From NCBI RefSeq assembly GCF_004346205.1, contig NZ_SMAM01000003.1, positions 1 through 64,000 of the forward strand: a DNA stretch of 64,000 nt, written 5' to 3'. The position numbers and the translations under genes are program-made. The DNA is from Bibersteinia trehalosi. Its GTDB lineage: Bacteria > Pseudomonadota > Gammaproteobacteria > Enterobacterales > Pasteurellaceae. Positions 26,872 to 35,146 of this stretch are shown here, piece after piece (positions within the stretch are counted from its first letter, which is position 1; each line of letters starts with the position of its first letter). The notes beneath the pieces were generated by a model. That model searched no databases and was not told the DNA's origin. It saw nothing but the letters and a program-made list of their open reading frames with translations.

Positions 26872-28095
26872 ATGACCACAGAAAATATGAGTACGCCAAA
26901 GCAGGCGTTTATTGGCTTACAGATGCTTTTCGTTGCATTTGGTGCCTTAGTTTTAGTGCCGTTGATTACGGGCTTAGATCCTAACGTTGCACTTCTTACT
27001 GCCGGTGTCGGTACCCTTCTTTTCCAATTATTGACCAAGCGTCAAATTCCTGTTTTCCTCGCTTCAAGTTTTGCTTTTATCGCGCCAATCCAATTCGGTG
27101 TTGCCCAGTGGGGGATTCCCGTTACTATGGGCGCGTTAATGAGTGCAGGTTTAGTTTATTTTGCTTTATCTGCCTTAGTAAGATTCCGCGGTGTTGGCAT
27201 GTTACATAAATATTTCCCACCAATTGTCATTGGCCCAGTGATTATGGTGATTGGTTTAGGTCTAGCACCTGTGGCTGTAGATATGGCAACAGGAAAATCT
27301 GCGGGCATTGACACAAATACTGCTGTGTTAGTTTCTATGATCACGCTATTAGTCACTTTATTCGTTGCAGTATTTGCTAAGGGGCTATTAAAGTTAGTAC
27401 CTATTTTAGCCGGTTTAACAGTGGGCTATGTTTTATCCATCTTTATGGGCTTGGTTGATTTCTCTAAAGTTGCTGAAGCGCCTTGGTTTAGCTTGCCGAG
27501 TGTATCAGCTCCAGAATTTCAATTAGATGCCATACTTTACTTATTGCCAATCGCAATTGCACCCGCAGTAGAGCATATTGGCGATGTGATGTCGATTAGC
27601 CAAGTAACCGGTAAAGATTTTATGAAAAAGCCAGGATTACACCGTACGCTTTTAGGTGATGGTGTGGCAACAGCTGCAGCATCAATGTTAGGTGGCCCGC
27701 CAAATACGACTTATTCCGAAGTCACTGGGGCGGTAATGCTCACGAAAAACTTTAACCCGAAAATTATGACTTGGGCAGCAATTTGGGCGATTGCTTTCTC
27801 ATTCTGCGGCAAAGTAGGCGCATTCTTATCCACCATTCCAACGTTCGTGATGGGCGGTATTATGATGTTGCTTTTCGGTGCGGTAGCAGTTGTAGGTATG
27901 AATACCTTAATTAAAGCCAAAGTGGATTTATCTATACCTCGTAATCTCTGTATTGCATCTGTGGTAATGACTTTCGGTATTGGTGGTATGTTAATCAATA
28001 TCGGTGAGTTCTCACTTAAAGGTATCAGCCTTTGTGCATTGATTGCTATTGTATTGAACCTTGTTTTGCCTAAAGAAGAGAAAACGGAAGCGTAA
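26872..28095 (+). CDS. uraA: Uracil permease (NCS2 family)
   Basis: The 407-residue membrane protein has about 14 membrane segments and NCS2 motifs: the region around AVEHIGDVMSISQVTGKDF contains the substrate-binding Glu, and GGPPNTTYSEVTGAV follows. It imports uracil with protons. upp is not adjacent. A PurR box overlaps the promoter, so transcription should respond to purine supply. Confidence 0.92.
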   Translation: MTTENMSTPKQAFIGLQMLFVAFGALVLVPLITGLDPNVALLTAGVGTLLFQLLTKRQIPVFLASSFAFIAPIQFGVAQWGIPVTMGALMSAGLVYFALSALVRFRGVGMLHKYFPPIVIGPVIMVIGLGLAPVAVDMATGKSAGIDTNTAVLVSMITLLVTLFVAVFAKGLLKLVPILAGLTVGYVLSIFMGLVDFSKVAEAPWFSLPSVSAPEFQLDAILYLLPIAIAPAVEHIGDVMSISQVTGKDFMKKPGLHRTLLGDGVATAAASMLGGPPNTTYSEVTGAVMLTKNFNPKIMTWAAIWAIAFSFCGKVGAFLSTIPTFVMGGIMMLLFGAVAVVGMNTLIKAKVDLSIPRNLCIASVVMTFGIGGMLINIGEFSLKGISLCALIAIVLNLVLPKEEKTEA

Positions 28096-28102
28096 TTTTA
28101 AT

Positions 28103-28138
28103 GGGACGTTAATTTGTTGAACATCCCTTCGTTTTTTA
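28103..28138 (+). terminator. Probable terminator of uraA
   Basis: GGGACGTT pairs with AACATCCC with one mismatch, followed by TTCGTTTTTT. Confidence 0.6.
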
Positions 28139-28386
28139 ACCTTGAATGGTCAAACAAGTGTAATAAGTGTTTAAAGTCAATTTCATAAGACATTTTCTAC
28201 TCTGAATGCTTTTTTGATCGTAAATTGAGTTTACCAAGTAGAATAAGCAAATATAGAGAACAGGTAGCCATAACAAAGACATTCAAGGCAATCAGAATAG
28301 CTATTATTTGAACGTTGTTATATTGGAACGGCAGGCTCCCACCCGCAGAGGTTTACCTCTGCGGGTGTTTTATGGTTGATTATCAC
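28139..28386. other. Intergenic region with a strong GC-rich hairpin
   Basis: Between uraA and the bacteriocin gene, ACCCGCAGAGG (28341-28351) and CCTCTGCGGGT (28356-28366) form a perfect 11-bp stem followed on the plus strand by GTTTTA. It could end a short plus-strand RNA or the convergent transcript. On the minus strand, 28197-28352 is an open frame of 51 codons with a hydrophobic middle and a basic end but no good start codon. Confidence 0.4.
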
Positions 28387-29019
28387 TTATGCATTACGCC
28401 ATAATTCTTGGTATTTTTTCTCTGTGGTGAACATACCCAAAAATGCGCAAACAGGCTCTAGAATTGATCTGAAGATTTTACCTCTAATCGAACCTTTTTC
28501 TAGGTAGCCCATTTGATAGGCAATTTCCCGTGCACGATGATAAGCGATCGGATACATTAATTTTTCGGCTAAAGGTGATTTACGCATTAATCTAACATAC
28601 GGAATCGCCCATAAATGGTAGCCATTTACCATTGATTGCGGTAAATGCTGTAAGGTATATTCCATATCTGCCCGCCATAATTCTCTTGAGAGCATACCTT
28701 TTCGATAGAAATGGGTACAGATAACACGCGATGATGAGCCTCTATCATTATCCCTATCACGAGGATCCCAAGGTTTGCTCACCTCTGGGTGTTCCCATCT
28801 TCCTGGGTTATTTACCATATCGCTACCTGCAGCAGCTCCAGCTCTTCTACCGACTTCAGCTCCAACAGCACTGCCAAAGGAGCCTCCAACTGCATTGCCG
28901 ATAGCTCCACCAGCAAGAGAGCCTATTGTTGATACAGCATCAACGATACCGGCTTTATCTTTATCAGAAACGCCACCAGATATGAGAGTGAGTTCTTCTT
29001 CTCTAATTTGTTTTATGAT
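28387..29019 (-). CDS. Double-glycine-leader bacteriocin-like precursor with a C-terminal domain; apparent ATC start
   Basis: The open frame extends well upstream of the first ATG (28818). Read from ATC at 29019 it begins with IKQIREEELTLISGG, a classical double-glycine leader. A Gly/Ala-rich segment with GxxxG-type spacing (GGAIGNAVGGSFGSAVG) follows, as in membrane-active bacteriocins. A polar linker leads to about 110 residues of a separate domain (VICTHFYRKGMLSRELWRAD; YHLWAIPYVRLMRKSPLAEK). In total it has about 210 residues, long for this class. ATC lies 7 bases behind AGAGG and overlaps the upstream stop, exactly where ATG would be expected. Either it uses a rare start or a point mutation silenced it. 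I know no function for the C-terminal domain. Confidence 0.65.
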   Translation of the reverse strand: MIKQIREEELTLISGGVSDKDKAGIVDAVSTIGSLAGGAIGNAVGGSFGSAVGAEVGRRAGAAAGSDMVNNPGRWEHPEVSKPWDPRDRDNDRGSSSRVICTHFYRKGMLSRELWRADMEYTLQHLPQSMVNGYHLWAIPYVRLMRKSPLAEKLMYPIAYHRAREIAYQMGYLEKGSIRGKIFRSILEPVCAFLGMFTTEKKYQELWRNA

Positions 29020-29273
29020 GTAAACCTCTTAAAAGTGTTTAATTTTTTTATGACTAATTCAGCAAACCATAATACAAAGTATATTGCAGAGATAGATATT
29101 AATAATCTATATATGATATGAATATCCGTCTTGCTTAAAATCATTGACATTAAGGAAGCTATAATAACTATGAGAAATGTTCTTAAAAGTTTAGGCAATT
29201 TTTCCTCCTGTAATGTATTAAACCTGTATAAATTATATTCTTGCTTTTCGGCAAAAAACGTGATCTTGTTCAT
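29013..29273 (-). CDS. Small membrane protein, candidate bacteriocin immunity protein
   Basis: The 86-residue protein has a charged N terminus and two hydrophobic segments (about 30-46 and 52-74). Its start overlaps the ABC transporter stop in an ATGA junction, and its stop overlaps the presumed bacteriocin start. Small two-helix membrane proteins next to bacteriocin genes are commonly immunity proteins. No family is recognised, so the role is inferred from context. Confidence 0.55.
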   Translation of the reverse strand: MNKITFFAEKQEYNLYRFNTLQEEKLPKLLRTFLIVIIASLMSMILSKTDIHIIYRLLISISAIYFVLWFAELVIKKLNTFKRFTS

Positions 29274-30085
29274 AAATTTACAATTCTATCTGCACTTTCT
29301 ATTGTTGATTTCCGATGAGCGACTAGTACTCTTGTAATGGCTAATTTCGATATTGCCTCGTTAATTTTTTTCTCATTCTCCTCATCTAAATGGCTGGTTG
29401 CTTCGTCCATAAATAAGATTTTCGGTTTTTTATATAGCGCACGGGCAATAAAGAGCCGTTGGCGTTGCCCTCCTGATAAATTACTCCCTAATTCACCGAT
29501 TAGTGTTTCATAATTCATAGGCATTGCCATAATTTCATCGTGAACTTGTGCCAGCTTTGCGCATTCAATCGCAAATTCACGGTTATATTTTTCCTCAAAA
29601 CTGATGATATTCTCTAAAATAGATCCTGAGAAAAATTTATCATCTTGCAATACACAAGCAATTTGTTGGCGATAATTTGCCAAACCAAGTTGTTTAATTT
29701 CAATATGGTTAAAGTAAATTTCGCCTTGAGTGGGTTTTAGTAGTCCAGACATTAATTTCAGCAAGGTGGTTTTGCCAAAACCTGATTTTGCAGAAATCGC
29801 CACAGATTCGCCCGCTTGTATGTTTAAATTCAGCTCGGTAAAAACCGGTTCGGAAAAAGGGTCATACCGAAAAGCAAGGTTTTTCACTGCAATAGCCGCG
29901 CCTTGTTGGCTATTGGTGACTTCTATAGGTTGAGGGTAGTAAATTTCATGTTCTGCTTCTGTGAGTGCTATATCGGCAATCCGCTCACGGTGTAAAGAGA
30001 GCATTTTGAAGCTGAAGACTACGTTGATCAGACTCCCCATTCGGGAAGAGAATGAGCCTCGATAGGCATTAAATGCCATAAACAT
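29270..30085 (-). pseudogene. Bacteriocin-type ABC exporter (CvaB/PCAT-like), N-terminally truncated
   Basis: Only the last transmembrane helix (TIGMFMAFNAYRGSFSSRM) and the complete ATPase domain remain. The ATPase has Walker A SAKSGFGKTTLL, Q-loop LQDDKFF, signature LSGGQRQR, Walker B ILFMDEATSHLD and switch His LVAHR. The C39 peptidase and most membrane domain of a 690-720-residue exporter are gone. The upstream edge overlaps the end of the HlyD-like gene in a different frame, so one deletion removed the end of that gene and the front of this one. Leader cleavage and export cannot work from this copy. Confidence 0.85.
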
Positions 30086-30923
30086 TCCTATGGTTAACCT
30101 GTCCCACCGTCACACTAACAGACTCAACTAAACCATCCATTGGAGCATTGATAATTAATTCCGATACTGACTCAAATTCTAACAACCGAATTTCAAGATC
30201 ATTTTGCTGAAGCTCATAACGAATAATTTGGTTTTGATACTCGGTTTTACGGCTTTCAATCTCGTTTTCAAGTGCAATAATGGAAGATTCCTGTTGAATG
30301 AGCTTCTCTCGTAGAGTGTTTCTCAATGTTTTTTGATCAAAATAGCGTGAACGTTGTAATGCGACTTCATCGTTAGCTGAATAACCGTTTTTCATTAGAG
30401 TTTCGTATTTCTTTAAGATTTGGAAATATTCTTCCGTACTTTTAGAAACCTCCATCAGATATTTTTCTGTTTCAGAATAAATTTTACGATTTTTAGCTAT
30501 CTGCTGATTTAAGCTCTCTAATGTCTCGGTTTGATTCGTATGAACCAAATCAATCATCGTATCTAATTTTTTAATTTGTGCTTTAATAGCATTAATAGAA
30601 TTAATGCCTACATTACCGCTATCGGTAATACGGTCAAGCGTAATTTTGAAAAGCGGATCACCTTTTTTGATAGGCTGATTTATTTCAACATAACGTTCAG
30701 AGATATAACCAGATTTTGAGGCAGACAAAATAATCGGGTGAGGTTGCATTACGATCTCACCCAGAATGGTTTCACGACGGGTATAACTTCCCAATGCAAC
30801 ATACAGAATAAAAGAGAGGGTAATGGTAAATGACAATAAAAAAACTAACCAACTGGGTATGGAGGAAATCAGCAACGCCGTACTTTTCCATTTACGATAT
30901 TCCACAGCTTCTTGTCTAAACAT
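30069..30923 (-). pseudogene. Membrane fusion protein (CvaA/HlyD-like), C-terminally truncated
   Basis: The product starts with MFRQEAVEYRKWKS and has a single membrane anchor (about 22-48). A barrel-sandwich start (ILGEIVMQPHPIILSASKSG) and a long coiled coil (about 100-240) follow. It breaks off in the returning lipoyl motif (INAPMDGLVESVSVTVGQ), followed by only nine unrelated residues, where about 100 more residues are expected. ATG at 30923 has GGAGGAGAT in front. It is the adaptor of a colicin V-type export system, first gene of the four-gene bacteriocin locus. Confidence 0.85.
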
Positions 30924-31668
30924 AATATCTCCTCCAAGCGGCTTTTTGAAAAGCATATCATAATGAATTGTTTACATGATAGGGAGTTTTTTATACTTTT
31001 CTAGGTTGGTTTGCATACAACCTTCGCAGGTTGAAGCAAACCCAATTCTCCCTTTGTGCAAACTAAAAGGGTATTTTTAATTTAGACATTATCCTAGATA
31101 ACGATTAAAAATTCTATTTGTGCTAAGATAACCAAGTTGTAAAACAAAATAAGCTAATTGAGCTATTCACTATAGCTATGCTTTGTATCAAGGTTAATGA
31201 GTCTAAACAAAACGACTATAGCTTACTATTTTCATCATCTGTGACTATCCATCTATTAAAACTGTTTGCACTCGAAAATAGTTAATGGTGAGATTGAAAT
31301 TGATGAGTAGGTATTCAGCTATTTTGTTTTAAGGCTATTTGAGCATAAGTAAAAACAGATAGCATAGTTTACACAGATTTCTATCAAGGATACGATGCTC
31401 TTAATATAATTGGATTTAATCATCTCATATTAGCTATAACATGTACCTTGGAGGAAGCCGAGTCATATTAACAGAATTGGGTATTAAATAGAATGCTGTT
31501 TATGCAAGTTTAGTTACATTTCTAAAGGCTTAACTATATTTAAATGAATATGAATAGTTTTTTAATTATAGTAGCTTAAAATATAAAATTATTTTTATAA
31601 AAAAATTAGTTAAGAGAAATTTGGCTCAGTTATCTAAGATAATCACTAAAATAGAGGATATTGATAAA
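30924..31668. other. Long AT-rich intergenic region with a nested hairpin
   Basis: No gene can be supported here. GGTTTGC (31008-31014) pairs with GCAAACC (31036-31042), with AACCT/AGGTT nested inside around TCGC, giving a two-part hairpin. Around 31380-31490 a short stretch has weak protein-like character interrupted by stops and may be a decayed transposase. The rest is featureless and probably contains the promoters of the flanking units. Confidence 0.4.
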
Positions 31669-32652
31669 ATGCAAAAACTCAACATTACCCCTGCGTTATT
31701 AAACACCCCTTGTCCATGGTGCTCAGAATTAGAAAATCTGCGTGAACTATACGCTTGTGAATATACGGGGGCGGTGACAACCCGTACCTCAATGCTTGAA
31801 CCTTATCCGCACGATTGGGCGAAAAATCAGTATGTGTTGTTCGATTCTAACGCTCAGAAAGCTGCGAGTGTCAATACTCAAGATGCAACTATTGAACAAA
31901 CCGCTAGTTTAAATACCATTGGTTTAAGCCCAAATAATTTAGCCAAAACAATTAGTTGGGTGCGTACAATCTCTGATGAATTGTCCGCTCCCTCAAACAA
32001 ACCGTTTATTATTTCTGTGTTTGGTTCGCCAGAAGAAGTGGGCGAATGTTATGAGCAGATCGTCGCATTACAAAGCGAAGTAAAAATGCCATTAGCAATG
32101 GAAGTCAATATCTCTTGTCCAAACATTCCGGGTAAAGTTTCCCCTGCTTATGATGCGAATGAGTTAAGCCCCTATTTGAGCGCATTGCAAGCCACCTTGA
32201 AAAAACTTAACTTAGGTGAAAATGCTCTCCCAATCGGGATTAAAATTCCGCCATTTACTTACGAAAATCAATATGACGAATTGCTAAAAGGCTTGTTACA
32301 AGCGGTAGAAAATGGCGAAAATTTACCAATTTCTTTTATCACTTCAACAAATACACTAGGTTCTTCACTTGTGATGCAAAATGATAAAGCAGTGCTGAAT
32401 TCAGAGCTTGGTACAGGTATTGGCGGTATGGCAGGAACAGCCATTCACGCTCTTTCACTCGGCAATGTGTATACGATTCGTCAAATGTTAGATAAGCAGC
32501 CAAAATTACAACATCTACAAATTATTGGTGTTGGTGGCGTGAATGATAAGGCAGGCTTTGAGCGTATGAAATCGGTTGGGGCTGATTTTGTGGGGCTGGC
32601 AACCGCACTTGGCGTGAAAGGCATTAAAGTGTTTGAAGAAATTTCTGCATAA
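31669..32652 (+). CDS. pyrD: Class 1 dihydroorotate dehydrogenase family protein
   Basis: The 327-residue FMN-dependent TIM barrel has class 1A-like features: TGAVTTRTSMLEPYPHDW near the N terminus, MEVNISCPNIPGK, ITSTNTLGSS and IIGVGGVNDKAGFERMKSVGAD near the phosphate site. Class 1A enzymes are soluble and fumarate-dependent, unlike the membrane-bound class 2 PyrD usual in gammaproteobacteria. Dihydroorotate oxidation is the likely activity. ATG at 31669 with AGAGGA upstream is chosen over TTG at 31621. It is a single gene with a terminator. Confidence 0.85.
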   Translation: MQKLNITPALLNTPCPWCSELENLRELYACEYTGAVTTRTSMLEPYPHDWAKNQYVLFDSNAQKAASVNTQDATIEQTASLNTIGLSPNNLAKTISWVRTISDELSAPSNKPFIISVFGSPEEVGECYEQIVALQSEVKMPLAMEVNISCPNIPGKVSPAYDANELSPYLSALQATLKKLNLGENALPIGIKIPPFTYENQYDELLKGLLQAVENGENLPISFITSTNTLGSSLVMQNDKAVLNSELGTGIGGMAGTAIHALSLGNVYTIRQMLDKQPKLQHLQIIGVGGVNDKAGFERMKSVGADFVGLATALGVKGIKVFEEISA

Positions 32653-32654
32653 AA

Positions 32655-32682
32655 AGTCGGGACAATAGTCCCGATTTTTTTA
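32655..32682 (+). terminator. Terminator between pyrD and nrfG
   Basis: TCGGGAC-AATA-GTCCCGA is followed by TTTTTTT on the plus strand, in a convergent gap. Confidence 0.85.
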
Positions 32683-33429
32683 TTCTGCTGTATTCAAACG
32701 CTGTTTTGCCATATTGATACTTTTAATTAACTCTCGGCGATCAATTGCTTGGTTTTCGCTATTGAGCACCTGTTCCCATTGTTCAATGGCTTGCTTAAAA
32801 TCATTACGTAAAAATGCATCGGTTGCTAAAAGTAAACGACTGGCACTTTCATTGGCATCTTTTGCTAAGGCTTTATCAATTAAAGCACTGACTTCGGGAG
32901 TAATTTGGTGTTTATGACGATAGTATTCCACCGTTGCTTTTCCGCCTAAAATTGCAGCTGTCTGCCCTAAGACTTTCTCTGCATTGTGATAACAGATTAA
33001 AGCACTCTCAAAATCATTATCCAACGCATAGGCTTGGGCAAGCTCAAACCACAGATCGCCATCATTAGGATTTTCTCGAAGTTTATTTTGCAGATTGAGA
33101 ATATAACGCTCGTTACGAGTGGTACTATCGCTTTCACTCTGTTGTTGCTGAAATTCACTAAAGGCTTGGCTACCAGCATTGACTGTTTGTAAACGATTTG
33201 TTTGCCAATAAAACACGACACAACCAGCCAATACTAAGGCTAACAGCCCAATACCTTTTTTGGTAAGCGGTGCATTTTGTGTATTTTTTTGCAAAATATG
33301 GCTTTGTTCAAAAGCATTACGCTCATTGGTTTCTTGCAAAAATTCGGCTTTTTCATCTTTGGTAAAATTATCGGCAAAACGCACCGCTTGATGGTAATGA
33401 GCTTGATTTAATTTCTCTCTTTCACTCAT
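32680..33429 (-). CDS. nrfG: Cytochrome c maturation TPR protein (NrfG/CcmI-like)
   Basis: The 249-residue protein has a short cytoplasmic N terminus (about 1-60) and one membrane helix (GIGLLALVLAGCVVFYW). Periplasmic TPR-like repeats follow (DLWFELAQAYALDNDFESAL; LLLATDAFLRNDFKQAIEQW). Such proteins present apocytochrome to the NrfEF/CcmFH haem lyase. ATG at 33429 overlaps the nrfF stop (ATGA); longer in-frame starts lie inside nrfF. Confidence 0.85.
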   Translation of the reverse strand: MSEREKLNQAHYHQAVRFADNFTKDEKAEFLQETNERNAFEQSHILQKNTQNAPLTKKGIGLLALVLAGCVVFYWQTNRLQTVNAGSQAFSEFQQQQSESDSTTRNERYILNLQNKLRENPNDGDLWFELAQAYALDNDFESALICYHNAEKVLGQTAAILGGKATVEYYRHKHQITPEVSALIDKALAKDANESASRLLLATDAFLRNDFKQAIEQWEQVLNSENQAIDRRELIKSINMAKQRLNTAE

Positions 33430-33809
33430 TTTTTCTTCCTTGCTCGCCATAAAACCGCTCCTAATAATAGACTGAATAAGCCAAATGGCACACCCCATAG
33501 TACCCAAGTTTGAGCATTTACAGGTGGTTTATAATTGACAAAATGCCCAAAACGATTCGTCATTATTTGGATAATTTCTTGGTTGCTTTTACCTTGCTCA
33601 ACCATTTCATAGACTTCTAAACGCAGCTGAAAAGCTTGTGTTGCATTTGATTCAACCAAGTTCTGGTTTTGACACTGTGGGCAACGTAATGATTTTGCTA
33701 ATGCTACCGCTCGCACACGGTTTTCAGCATTGCTAAATTCAAAGGTATCAACCATTTCTGCTTGAGCAATACCACAAATAAAAGCAAATAATGCTAACCA
33801 TTTTTTCAT
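33426..33809 (-). CDS. nrfF: Haem lyase subunit NrfF (CcmH-type thioredoxin-like)
   Basis: The 127-residue protein has a signal peptide (cleavage near AQA) and the redox motif RCPQCQNQ with the LRCPxC pattern of the CcmH/NrfF family. A C-terminal membrane helix (TWVLWGVPFGLFSLLLGAVL) follows. It reduces the haem-binding Cys pair of apocytochrome for ligation. The stop overlaps the nrfG start, and nrfX ends 2 bases upstream. Confidence 0.92.
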   Translation of the reverse strand: MKKWLALFAFICGIAQAEMVDTFEFSNAENRVRAVALAKSLRCPQCQNQNLVESNATQAFQLRLEVYEMVEQGKSNQEIIQIMTNRFGHFVNYKPPVNAQTWVLWGVPFGLFSLLLGAVLWRARKKK

Positions 33810-33810
33810 G

Positions 33811-34341
33811 CTATTCTTCTCTTAATGCTTGTAAGCGAGGTAAAAAATCCTGTGCCAAATTCGGATTATAACCTTTTTGCTGATAGCGAATAACACCGTT
33901 TTTATCAACCAAATAGCTCATCGGTGCCGAATTCACCGCAAGCGTTTGGATTAAAAATGCACGTTCATAATCATCAATAATCAGCTCAAATGGGTTACCC
34001 CAGCGAGCCAGAGCTTGACGAGCATCAGAGGGGCGATCGGCATAAGTCAGCCCAACCACTTTCACGCCTTGAGCTTGCATCTCCTGTAAAATCGGAAACT
34101 CTTTAATACACCAAGTACACCAACTCGCCCACACATTTAAAATAAACGGCTCTTTAGGCAAGCTCTCTTTGCTTAGGCTTGCGTGGCTATCAAGTAAATG
34201 TGGCAAACGAAATTCAGGAAACGGTTTACCCCGCCAATCTTCACTGGGTGAAATAGAGTCAGGATCTTTGAGTTGGTAAACCAAAAAAAAGACCACCGTT
34301 AAAAGTAAAACGAGCGGTAAGAATAGGAGTGATTTTTTCAT
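33811..34341 (-). CDS. dsbE: Periplasmic thiol-disulfide protein DsbE/NrfX/CcmG-like
   Basis: The 176-residue thioredoxin-fold protein has an N-terminal membrane anchor (about 4-24) and the active site WASWCTWCIKEFP. The CTWC pair replaces the more usual CxPC/CPTC of CcmG proteins. VNSAPMSYLVDKNGVI supplies the cis-Pro loop in altered form (SAPMSY). It keeps apocytochrome Cys residues reduced. ATG at 34341 is used; the longer frame to 34458 lacks signal character. Confidence 0.87.
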   Translation of the reverse strand: MKKSLLFLPLVLLLTVVFFLVYQLKDPDSISPSEDWRGKPFPEFRLPHLLDSHASLSKESLPKEPFILNVWASWCTWCIKEFPILQEMQAQGVKVVGLTYADRPSDARQALARWGNPFELIIDDYERAFLIQTLAVNSAPMSYLVDKNGVIRYQQKGYNPNLAQDFLPRLQALREE

Positions 34342-34582
34342 ATTCGAAATGATGTTGTTAGGAAAGCACTTACCTCGGTGAATAAGAATATCACTAAAAT
34401 TGACTTTTTTCACTCGTAAAAAGTATTGTGTATGCTGAATATTTAGTAAGAGAAGCATGCAACAATTTGAAATATAGATAGCCGTATTAGAACCAATTAT
34501 TTTCCAAATATTTAACTTTTTATTTCAGCTGTTATGCTAGAATTTGCAAAATTTTATCATTTTCTTACCGCTTGGAGGGGAT

Positions 34583-35104
34583 ATGGACTGGTTTATTTTA
34601 GCACTTCGTAACACATTGAATTTTAAAGATCGGGCAAGACGCAGAGAATATGGCTGGTTTTTAATTGGGAATTTTGTTATTAACTTCTTTTTGGGTTTTA
34701 TTGAAGCTGGGAGTGATAGGTTAGGATTAGATGGTTTTTCTCTTTTTGTAGGTGTTGTGAGTCTGATTGTTGCTATTCCCTTATTTGTTGCTTCGGTTAG
34801 TGTCACTGCTCGTCGTTTACACGACTTAGGCTATTCAGGCTGGTGGCAACTTGGTGTGCTTGGTATTTTATTGCTCGTTTTATTAATGCTTTTTGCTCTG
34901 ATTGATTTTATGCCAAAGAGTGCCATTATTACTGGTATTCTGCTTTGTGTTGCGGCTTATTTTATCTTTGGTCTATGGCTACTTTTCAAAGATGGGCAAC
35001 GTTTTACCAATAGATATGGTCTCGATCCTAAAGCAGAGACTGTTTCCCATGCGGAAATAGTGAGTGATGAAAAACAGAATGAAAATAAACTGGTGAAGTT
35101 TTAG
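34583..35104 (+). CDS. DUF805 inner-membrane protein (YhaH-like)
   Basis: The 173-residue protein starts MDWFILALRNTLNFKDRARR, characteristic of DUF805, and has four membrane segments and the motif TARRLHDLGYSGWWQL. The function of the family is unknown. AGGGG precedes the ATG at 34583. It is inserted on the opposite strand between nrfE and the nrfX-F-G genes, splitting the cytochrome maturation cluster. Confidence 0.85.
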   Translation: MDWFILALRNTLNFKDRARRREYGWFLIGNFVINFFLGFIEAGSDRLGLDGFSLFVGVVSLIVAIPLFVASVSVTARRLHDLGYSGWWQLGVLGILLLVLLMLFALIDFMPKSAIITGILLCVAAYFIFGLWLLFKDGQRFTNRYGLDPKAETVSHAEIVSDEKQNENKLVKF

Positions 35105-35109
35105 TAAGT

Positions 35110-35137
35110 TAAACGGCACGCAAAACGTGCCGTTTTT
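35110..35137 (+). terminator. Bidirectional terminator between DUF805 gene and nrfE
   Basis: ACGGCACG and CGTGCCGT flank a 5-base loop and are followed by TTTTG on the plus strand. Confidence 0.75.
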
Positions 35138-35146
35138 GTGAGATAC

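Noticed and set aside
31381-31490. Transposase remnant in the long intergenic region
   Set aside because: A short stretch (YQGYDALNIIGFNHL) looks faintly protein-like, but it has stops and no recognisable motif or terminal repeats.
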